64,000 nt of DNA from Rhabditophanes sp. KR3021. Its lineage: Eukaryota > Nematoda > Chromadorea > Rhabditida > Alloionematidae. This document shows, piece by piece, positions 49,701 through 61,700 of the stretch. The stretch is taken from assembly GCA_963281155.1 (NCBI GenBank), contig CAUJLY010000004.1:4898001-4962000 (forward strand). Direction: 5' to 3'. The stretch's first letter is position 1; every line of letters begins with the position of its first letter. The notes below the pieces were generated by a model that saw nothing but the letters and a program-made list of their open reading frames with translations, was not told the DNA's origin and searched no databases. The position numbers were made by a program, and so were the translations under genes.

Positions 49701-52700
49701 CATTCCGCATAATAATTGCATTATATTTATTTATTTAGAGTAATAATAAGTTTGTATAAGTAATGAATCATCTAGTAGGGATATAAATATGTACTTTTAA
49801 AAGTTGAATCTTTAAATTGATGAAATTTATATACAAATGATAATATAAGCTCAAATTTGTCTTTTATTGACGAAAAATTTAAATAATATAACTAGTCGCA
49901 GACGACGAATGTTCCTTTGATTCTCCATTTAGGTATAAATCTAACAATCAAAATAACAATCTACTGTTAAAAGAATTTTTAAAATGATCACCACAGTATA
50001 AGTATTTATATGTATCGATGGATGATCGCAATTTGCGCAGCTATACAGCCAAATACGATTAAATGTAATTTTCGGAGATGAATAGAAAAGTTTTTAAATG
50101 AGTAAAAGACGACATGATCTTTTTTTGTACTTTGTAATAACTCTAAATGAACAAGTCAAATCAAAGAAGTAATAACAATGAAGGAACAAGGCAAATCAAA
50201 AAATGTAATAAAATAAATGAAATAAAGAGGAATTAGGACGCGCGATAGGAAGGCTACATCAAAGACACTCATATGCAAGATTGTACTTGTTTTTAGGAGG
50301 ATAACCCTAAAGTCAATCGTTGGCGGCATATGGCTTAATGAAATGTGGTGCAATCAAATTTTGATAAATAAACACTATAAATAAAGTTCATTTGTTATAA
50401 TCTAATATATTTAGTGGAATGTCTTAACAAAGATACTTAGTAGCAATTATATTTACAACTCCTTTTTATAACTTACTCCCTTTTTATCCTGAAAACAGTT
50501 CGACCTCTTACAAGCCTATTTGCTTTGTTTGGTTTGTCTCGTAAATCAAAAGAATCTCTTGATTCATCGACCAAATATTCTATCACATCCTCAGACTTCC
50601 TTGAGGATAAAGTAGAATATCCTGATGAACTAGCAGTAGATAGGGATAATTTTTTGATTTCATTATTATCCATACTTAGAAAATAATGTAACTGAGGAAT
50701 ATTGGGAATAAATGTAGGCAACAACTATATAACTATGTATATCACGAATATTAGCACTAAACAAAATTGTTTTATTGCAATCATGAATAGTCACCTAAAG
50801 GCGGCTGAATAAACAGTGGTACGAAAATGCTCCGTTATCCTAGGGATGGATATAAGTCACTATAGATATTTGTATGAAATGGTTCAAACTTTATAAATCG
50901 GCGTTCCTAAATTATTGCCCAACGCAATCATTAAATTTGTAACAAAGAACCTTCTTACTACTTTGTGATACGGACTTATTTAAAAGGAACTTAGTAAATT
51001 AATTTGATAAGATTATCTATCAGCTGATGAGCATAAGATTTATATATTAGGGAGAATCTACAATTCAATATGAAAATAAATGATATTTAATTATTTTTCA
51101 ACTATCTGATACCTTGTTGCAATAAAATAATTGCTACCTACGACATTATAATGATCCACTATGCTTATCAAAAAAGTTAAAAGCACATAAAAAAATGTTT
51201 ATATTACATATCGTTTACATTTTGTAAGCTTTAAAAATACACTATGTACATAAAATCAACAAAGTAAATAGGATTATGTATCAATTGTTTTGAGATAGCC
51301 AGATGGTGATATCAGAAAAAGTATACAATTTCCATATTACAAAGTATTTCGATGACTTAAAAAAGGTCTTTATTATTTGATGGCAACTTTTGTTGATTTT
51401 GTTATTTTAATATTCGTGCATTATCTTAGGGGTGATTGATACATCGTATCAGTTTGAATAAAAAGTAGTTTTATATACAGATAGTATTAAGATAAAACGC
51501 CTGTCATATTTATAGATTTAAATGGTAAAGATTAGTTTTTGTATCATGTTAAACCTTTTTGATTATGTAAAAGAGTTCTCGAAAAGCTTTAATCATCAAT
51601 TGGAGAAGTAATAATTTGCGTTAAGCATTAAAATGATATAATATCAATGACGATATAAGCGGAAGCAGGGTATTATAATGAATTTAAAGAGAGGCAAAAA
51701 TATCAATTTTAAATTTATTTTGAAGTTATGATGATGCTTTTTAGTCATAAAATTTCGCAAAATAATATGCAAAAATGTTCACTTAACTAAATATATCTAA
51801 TTCAAAAATATACTAAAGTTAAGTATAGTCACTTATATTCATTTATTATTTGAAATAATATCCAGTGTATAAATATCATAAATATTTTAGGTACCTGTTT
51901 ATTTATATATTTTGAAGGGATTAATTACAAAAATAGTAATACCTAATTAAAATTCTTGCACATAGTGTGATTTAATCAAATAAAACTTACCAAACACCCA
52001 GATCGGCAGTACGTGTTCGTCCAAGTTTTGAGACACTTTTGGTTCTTTTCAATGGATTGGTTCGAAAAGGTCGTGTCAAAAAATTTGCCAATCTATGTGT
52101 TGTTGATGATTCTTCTGTTGAATGTCCACTTGATTCGTCCTATAATAAAGTACCATAAAAATTGAATACAAAAAGTAGGGATTGGAAAGTTTTAAATAAA
52201 ATCATTTGAACCAACTCTAAAAAGCTATTGAAAGAAGTTTTTAAATCAATGTTCAAATATTTGACTCAAACCTAATTTCTTATGGTTTGTAAAAAATTGT
52301 GAAGATGATTTAAACTAGATTCTAATTCAAATAAAGTATTTTTCTCAATAATCAAGTTTGTTGGATAAGAGTAAAAGAATTGAACAACACTAAAAATAGG
52401 ACAGGCAATTTGTTTGGTTTTTAAACAATTCTATTTTGTCTGTTTATAAGAAATAATGTGAAATAAAAATTGTTAAGAACCTCCGATAATAACAAGTTCT
52501 GCTTCTTTTTTCTTAATTGAGGACATTTTAAAAACATTTTGCTGCCAGTTGATCTCTTTTGTGCTAAATAAGGAATTGGAATATATTTTAAATGAACAGT
52601 AAAATCAAATAAAAATAGTAAACTCTCAATACTGTTTAGTTTGTATATCATAAAGTTGATTCCAAATTCGTTTTATGCAAATGGATCCTTCCTTATATTA

Positions 52701-55700
52701 GGTTTGAGTTACAATTATGTTTAAATATAGATTTTCATACGAAATTCAATATCCTCAAAAAAATAACCATCTATGTAGAATTAAATAATTATAAAAAATA
52801 TGGCTCTTTGTTTTTGACAACAAATTATTATGTAACGATTATATATTGTTTCGTGATGTGAACAAAAAATGAATTGTTTGATAATAAGATTAATACAGTT
52901 GTTATTAAAAATGTAATTGTAAAGTTTGTTTTTGTTACTAATGTGTAAACTAACCTCTAGGTGTCTTTGACTAATATTATTTTGGCTATTTGAAAAGTTT
53001 GTTGAATTATATCTTTCACGCTGAATGGATGAATTTCGAGAGATCTTGGAATCGTCGTAATTTGTTCCATTTTCATAGCACGTTTCTAAAATAATTGTTT
53101 AATAATTTGTATAATAATTTGCACAATGTATTTTTTGTTTTGCTTATATTTTTTAATGTTTATGTTAATTTATAAATAAATAAATCCGTTAAACTTAATA
53201 AGACAATATATAAAGATTGCACTATTATTTAGCATGCTTCCATATCATACCATGTATTGAAGAAAAATGAACAGCCTCCTCTTGAATAATATCTAGAGAA
53301 AAATTTGAAAAATAATGCATTGGATTTGTCAAACAGTGAGCTCTATGCATATTGTTTCAAATAAAAATGTCCAAATATTGAATACTTTAAGATTTGTAAA
53401 TACTTAGTATACAATAGATGTATAAGTTACCACAGCAATTAGTAAGACAGGCAAAAAAGTTAAGTTTGACTGGTGGCTAGTTATATAATGAAAAAGTGAA
53501 GTTTACTTATGTTTTACTGTTATAATATTACTAAGAATCTTGAATTGTTTGTTAAATAAAATGTCGTCTGTGCACATTAACGTAAAGCGATTGAAGTAAT
53601 TATAAAGTATGAAGAAAGTTTTTGGCGTAATTGGGTGGTCAGCCACAATTACAAAGATATATTTACTATTAGTGATGTAGTATTTGATAAACTTTCGATA
53701 ACAACAACAAGAAAGTGTAGGGTCATTATAAAATTTCCGTGTGGAGAGTGAACCTTCTCATAATTTAATACCATCAACCGAAGACTCTTGTTTGTGCAAA
53801 CGTCGGGGCAAATAGACCCTTACTACTAATAAATGAGATGCTTGCTGATCAGAGTATCTGATATGCAAAACCTAGGCATTCTTTTTAGTGCAAATCCTTT
53901 TAAACTCTTTCATCGATAAACGACATTTTAACTCTTTTTCTAGTAATAAAGTGTTAAGCGATGATTGAAAGACTAGTCAGAGTTATTATTATCTGATGAT
54001 GACCTTCCATGCAACTTTAAGTGACGTGATTATAATTTAACCGTAAAGGAATTATAACCGTTTCATCGGTACTCACTTTTAATCACAAATGTAAATATTC
54101 AAATATGGTTTAATGGTATCGTGCATATTAATCAGCATAATTTAATACCAAATCTATTTATTTACAGAAATACTTTTTGCCATTGTGTAATTAAAATTTA
54201 CAGATATGTTTTACAAATTTAATTTTTGTTCGTATATCATTTTATTATTACAAATTTTGAAAGGTATTTACTTTTACTAATTTTCCATTGTTATAAAACA
54301 ATTGAATGCAACATGATTATTTTCAGATCATTAAACTTCGAAGTATAATGATTATTCTTATTATTCGATATCAAGTTCTATCGTTACATTAGATTTATCA
54401 ATTTGCGTATATGCATGAAAACATTTAAAATCAACGTAATATTAATAAGCTTAACATATACACGTTTTTTAAACATTCTTTATTTTGCTTAAATATAACA
54501 ACAAATAAATCACTCTCTGTAAATACTTATAAATTAAAAGTGCTTTACTTAGTATTTATAAAAAGAATTATTTTGTTTTTATATTTACTATTAAAAGATG
54601 TAGTATTATACGATAAATCGGTAGTGACCAATTAAAGACATTTTTTGCTGTGTAAAAGATGATATACGACTACCGGAAATAATGAATTGATTACGTGTAA
54701 AGTTACAACCAACTTCTACGTATTAATAAGTTGAGTAATTGCGATATGATGAAATCTTTGCAGTACGACATAATTACAACTTACCCTTTCTGATTAAAAA
54801 CGGAGTTTCTTCATTCAGATAGTAAATACACACTTGTGACTTGTCTTTATACTTAATTGCTAAAGTATTGGAAGAATTTGTCAAAGGTTTACATGATTCT
54901 CGATACAGATTTCCTCTTATTAAAGTAGGATCTTTTCCCGTAAAGAAGTTTTGAATCAATGACAATAGCCGACAAGTTTTGTAAAAAATATAGACAAATA
55001 TAGAAACAAAGATATTATAACATCCAGTAACAGACATATTTGGAGTCTTGATCAACAAGAACTTTTATATTCGAAACAGTTTATCATAAATTATGAGCAT
55101 ATGCGTGTAGAATTCCTATGAATGATAGAAGCAATCAAAATAAATATCAACAAAATAAAATAGTAATTTTATTGTTTTGTTAAAAATAAAAAATGAATAT
55201 TAAATGGAATGATAAACAGTTAGATATGATATTTGGTGGAGATGAACAAAACAGTAGGTGATATAGATTTAACACAAAGTATTTGTAATATTATCAGTGT
55301 CTATATACTCTTTTCGCCAAATTTAAACTTGTAATTGTTATATCGGGATAGTAGTAACAAATAATAGAAAACTATTTAACAGCAAGGTTTATTGTACTCC
55401 CGTTCTGACCCAAGACGTATCATGGTAACATTTAAGAAAGAAGGGTATAATGTGGTAATCAAAGACGGGTTTGTCAAAAATAAAAGAAACATGTAATTAT
55501 TGAAATGTTTTTTATTACGCACTACTATTAATTATATACGAAGTTAGTATGGTTAAAATCAAATTTAGAAATGTTTGTATATATTCATAAAATATAATCG
55601 TTGTGTAAGTGACTTATAAAAGGTTAACGAATTCCCTGTAACACGGGTGAATGACTTATTTTAAAAATATCAACTAATAAATGATATCAATAAAGGTAAA

Positions 55701-58700
55701 AAATGAAAAAAAGTAATTGTTTTGACAGGTTTTTATACTAATGATCAACATTCTTTTCATTCGTCTTAAACGATTTGAATATAGATTGGGGTTAATAATA
55801 TCCAGACAGTAGTTTTGTAAATCTTCCCTAAATATTATAGTCTATTTTGTGAAGATTATTTTACAGGAACAAAAAGGAATTAAACGTTTTTGATGATGTT
55901 CATTGTAGGCAGAAATGAAAGTGTCCTCAAAGTTGTATGTATAATTTGTCAAAATCTAACATCATTTAAGCTCATCATTAGTCGTACAATTAAGTTAAAA
56001 AGAAAATTTCAAACACACGTCTTATGTTAAATATATTTAATACATTTCTTTTGTCAATATAAGAAATAAGAATTAGTGCAAGCTTATGAAAAAATTGAAG
56101 TGTAATAACAAAAGCTCAAGCTTATGTATCCCCGTATATTCTTAATTTTCAGGTTGGTTAAATACATTACCAAATATTTAGCACGCATGTTCATTTAATA
56201 ATTAAAGATGAATGAATGTTTGATTTGAAAGCAATCAAATAAACATTTCAAATTTAGTTTAAAGTGATATACATTTTTTGAAACTAGTCAATATTATGCA
56301 TCAGAAACCTATTATTTTTTTAGTAAAGTATTAAACGTGGCGACAACCATTTTTTATAAATGTCCAAGTTTAAAAAAAAAATTAAGCAACAAATTTAATA
56401 CAAACAGAATTTAACTGGTAACACAAGCATTTTGTATATCTACTTTATATAAATTGTAAGTTTTACGATTCATTTGGCTAAAGTAATGCATAAAATTTTG
56501 GTTTGCCTCTTTTTTGATACCGAATTTGGCAAAAAACACATATATTACACCCCATTTGATTTAGTGATTTAATTTTTATTTCTTGGAGTAAAATTGGTGT
56601 TGGATAATTACCTGAACACCATCAACAATTGGTCAACTCATCGTTGAAAGGATGTTTACTCTAAAAGTATAGATTTGTACTTTTAGATTACAATTTTTGC
56701 TTTTCAATAAATTGTTCGGTTCTAATTATTATCATTATGAAATTAACAATCAAACTTTGAAGATATAGTGTACACATTTAAAGATGCTTTCTACTGTGAA
56801 CGGTGCTGTTGTAAATACACACTTTTCCATCTTAATTACATCTCATTCCGAAAATGTACGTTAGGATCGGAATGATGTCCGTTATTATGATTACTAATTG
56901 ACACAGGCCACGTACTGTGCCATTATTTATATATGTTTACTATTGTTACAATCTTATTAACTCATCATGCCTTTTAAATCAATTAGTTTGTTTTGTTTAT
57001 AGTCACTTAGCTTATTGTTAAAGTGAAAGCCTATGATATAGTGTAAGCTTTGACAGTTTTTATAATCGTATTGTAATCATTTAGTTTTAATAACAAGTTT
57101 AAGGTTTTAAATAAAAAGTTCATCGAATTGCTTGTCGCAATCACTTTAATCTGGTCGATCCATTGTCCACACGCTGTGATATTGGCATACATATCATTCG
57201 CTTTACTACTTGTTGCTTATAACATATCTTTATGATGTTTTGTCATTCCAATCTTGTTTTAACGAGACTAATGGATGTTATTATTATTTATATTGTTCTC
57301 TATATTAATCTTAATATTTTTGATTAACTAACATCTAACCGTACTGGGTTATATCTAACTGAAATGTGTATGAAAAGAGGATAAGCGTTAATGTCAAGAA
57401 ACCCTAATGACAACTCGTCCGAAGCATAAGGTACTGTTCCTGCTGTATCAATATAGCTTCAAAAGAAGTTGGTGCGAATGCGAAGTACATTATGAGTAAA
57501 TACTTTGGCGACCAAGCCACAAATGTGAATCATGATAAATGCTCACTTGAGGATGTTTGCATGCTCTCTCCTGCAAGTGCTCTATTGATTGGTCAACTTA
57601 TCATTGAAAGAATGTTTGATCTAAAGGAAGTGATCCCTACTGGCTTTTAATATATTTTTCGTTTTTAATTATATTTTTCGTATTTTAATAAAAATCGATC
57701 ACCTCTTATACTGCTGAATTTTGAAAATCCAAAATTTTCATTTATGAATACTTCATTAAAATCTAGTATCTCCATTGTACTAAAATGATTAGTTTATTCA
57801 CAAGTATGATTATCAGATAAATATATGCAGAAGCGGAATAGATTCTCGCAATTCCAAGTAATATTTTAGACGCAGTTTAATAAGTAATGTTGATATAAAA
57901 ACGACAATTGAATTAATGGAAAAAAGGAAGTAAATTATGTAAAAATAGTTAACTTTATGTCATACTTAAATATAAATAATACATTCAAAGTATCATGGAA
58001 ACATCTGGTCTATTTAAGTCTGTTTCTTTTTATGAGCTTATTTGAATTCAGAAAATGTATAATCAAAAGCAAATACACTATGAAGTTATTAAAATCTCAA
58101 AAAACTTAAAACATATACATAAAGTATTTAGAAAATTGGAAAAGATATCACAGTATAAGCTATACAAAAATGTTTACTATTTTCTTAAGATAAAGTTTTA
58201 AAATGTATTAACAGCTGTCAAATTAATCTGACTACCAAATAATCAATTGTCAAAATATCAAAAATAAACTACGATGTGGCAATGAAATGTTACTAAAGAC
58301 TCGCAAATTAATTAGATAAAGCTTCATTTGACAGGTGTGCAAATGCGAAAATTTTGCGCTATATCACTTAATAGTTTGTTTTTGTAAATAGAGATTTTTA
58401 ACCATGCTGCTAGGAATAATGAATCAAAGGAAGAATATCAAAGATGGATACAATAAAAAAAGGCGAATTATCTGTCATCAAATAAGCCTCTGCTTAAATT
58501 ATGTTAACATTTCATATTTTAGTATCTTCTAGCATTAACTTTTTTCAATATGAAGTATTCTTATCATAATATTAGTCAAGAAATGAAGGTATTTATAGGA
58601 TGATTCAAAATATGTAAATGTAAATCAAACAAATGCTTCTGATAGTTCTGAGTATTGTTATGCTGTGACAATTGAATAGATAAATAAATCATTTTAATAA

Positions 58701-61700
58701 TAACAAATGGTTTTATCGAAGGTAGAAGAAATACATCATTTTGATAATACTGATAACTAAAGCTTTACATTTGTTGCAGAAATAGCATCCATGCTGAGCT
58801 TTAAGGATAAAAATTTATGAACAGGATCCAAACTTTAAAATAACACGTTTTAAATAAAATTGTCATCAATAGAGGTAAATTTAGAAACAAATAAAAATTA
58901 ATGAGGAAAAGCCGAAAGGATTTATTTATCCTTGATTAATATGTAATTCTCACACCATTTAATGTGTGTTTATTTTTCTGATAATCAGAGCAATTGATGA
59001 TGCCTACGCTAAAGTAACTCTAAGACACTTAACAGTTTATCTAAAACAACATTATTTTTTGACATAAATGCGGAAACTTTAGGGTTCGTCATAAGTAAAA
59101 TATAATCGACTCCATGTATTTGTATTACGGAAACATGAGTTAAATTTGAAGTGATATAATATTTCTAAGAAGAAAATATATATTTTCAACATCTGTTTAT
59201 TTGCAAACAAAATTTGCAAGATAACTCATTTCTTTACTGTCAAATCCGAAATTCCGTAAATTAGTATGTAATTATATTTTCCTGAATTATTGTAGTGTCT
59301 CCTACGGCCTACATAGAAGAGATATCAAATACATATATTTTTGATGTTCTAGGTACTATGATAGCTTATTTTTCGAACTACATAAATGGAACTTTAAAAA
59401 AAATGTTGGGTCTCGATGGCAGAAATATTGAGGTCGAAAATCTTAACTTTTTCAGACTTCCTCTGGGAATGGGCCTTAAATTAAAAAAAAAGCGTTCCAT
59501 TAATTTGTAGAGCTGGCAAGATTGAGTTTAATGACATATATCAGAACTTTAAACCTCAAATGACCTGCTTGAAGGGGTAGCTAATAATTTGGGACTACAA
59601 AAGACAGAAAATATTCTTTTTTGTGTAATGAGTTTAAAAAAGAAAAAGGGTTCATATTAATCCAAACTCTTATTTAGAAAAAGAAGGGCTATTTTAAGTA
59701 GAAATATGCTGCTGCAAGGCAATGATAAAGAAAAGAATTTAGATAAATGCATTCCGTACCTGGTATTAGTAAAAATGTATCGTTTACGGCTTCAAACATA
59801 TATTTATAGATAATTTGTTTTATAAATTTAGGACAAATTGTTAGAAGTTGTCAAGAATGTTTATATTTCAAAAGTATCAAGGACTTCTAGCTTCCTTATG
59901 TTGTATTTGTACGAAGTACCTGAATATTCATATCAATATCACACACATTTATTTACTCAAACTTATATGAGTTAGAATAAATTGTTTGTTAGATATGATT
60001 ATCTGTCCAACCACTGTAAATGTTTATCTGAGTAATTACAATTAAGAATTGCTTAGATAATCAAAAAGATGGAACTTCCAACAAATAAATTACTTATCGG
60101 TCTAATTATTTGAGAAAAGTTTTACTAAATATTGTTTTCCTTAAAAGAAAAAAAATATGCTAAAAAGGTAGTTTAATTAAACTATACGACATCCCTTCAA
60201 AATATTTTCATTTTAAAAAGATACTTAAAGTTTTTACAGCAAAATGTTGTACCGTGAACATAAAAGATGACCATTTTCGCTTAACGCGGAGTTATTAAAA
60301 AGTAATAAAATACTTGATATGAGGAAAGTGATCCAGAATATTTTATGTCAAAGAAATCAGATTTAATTGTTATTAACCTCATTTTTTTCAAATTAAAATA
60401 AATTTAACTATAGATTTAAAAAAGTTAATAAAGAATATAATCAAAAATAATTAACTGAAACATTATGAGATTCTGATTATATTTGCATTTTTTAATTTAT
60501 GAGTAATATATGTGCATTTATTTATATAAATAATAATTAAATAAATATTTCATTATTTATAATTTAAAAAAGATGTATGAGACATCACTAAATAAAGTTA
60601 TTTATAAACAAGTACTTTGAATAAATGAAGCTATTAAAGTTTGCTAAATTTACAATATTTGATTTAAAACAATAGATTTAGATTGATTACTTTGTTTTGA
60701 AAAATGATAGTTCTTATGCTTAATTCTATTTCAAACTACTTTTTTCTTGAAATAAATCAAGTACATATTCTCGAATAAAATCCAGTCATTACATATCACG
60801 TACTTCCTCGTAAATATTTTTTTCTTTAAAAGTGTTACGAACTCGTAATACTATTTCACTTTTAAACACACATGAAATCAAGTTTTTGCAAAGAGATATA
60901 TTTTAATACAAATTCTACTAGATTCTTTGCAATGCTTCCTTTGACTTGCTTCAAAAAAAGATTATGATTATTATTAATAAGCATTTTGTTTATTTTAACT
61001 GACTTTCAAAACATTCCTACTTTGGTTTACGTTAAGCGAAATCAGGTCTAAACAGCTTTACACTACAAACAATATACTTACAATGGACTGATAATATATT
61101 TAGGTGATTTCATCAAATGTACTTGCTACTTTTTAAAAGTAATTATACTATTTATATAAATTTTAGCAAAAAATTGTTATGAGTAATTAAATGCTTTGAC
61201 AAAGAAAATTCTTGGAAATCAACAAACTAATTGACTTGTTTAAACCACAAATATGAGTTTACTCTTTGAAAAGGGTGATACATTGATCAAACGTTTAATC
61301 AACTTACAAAGCATAACAGGTTGAATAACGAAACAATTAACATTTCTAAAAGTGTGTGAAAAAGTTGTTTGTAATAATTTTGAAACTAACTTTGTCTAAA
61401 AAATTATTATCCATGCTTGTAAAAGATTATTATTATAAAAAATATCTCATAATTTGAAAATTAGCTAAAGGAAAGATTAACTAGTTTGGTGGATTCTTAT
61501 TTCCTGTAGTTAGAGTGTATTGTTTTAATCAAACAATTGCTTAAAAAATAATGGTCAATTTTAATAGAAGACCATAAATTATATTAAAGTAAATTAAATT
61601 TTTTGTTATTTTAAACTAACCCTGTTTAATAACATTTTCATTATTAAAAAATATTTTTTGATAAAGATTGTTGTTGGGAGAACCATTCGGATGAAACTTT

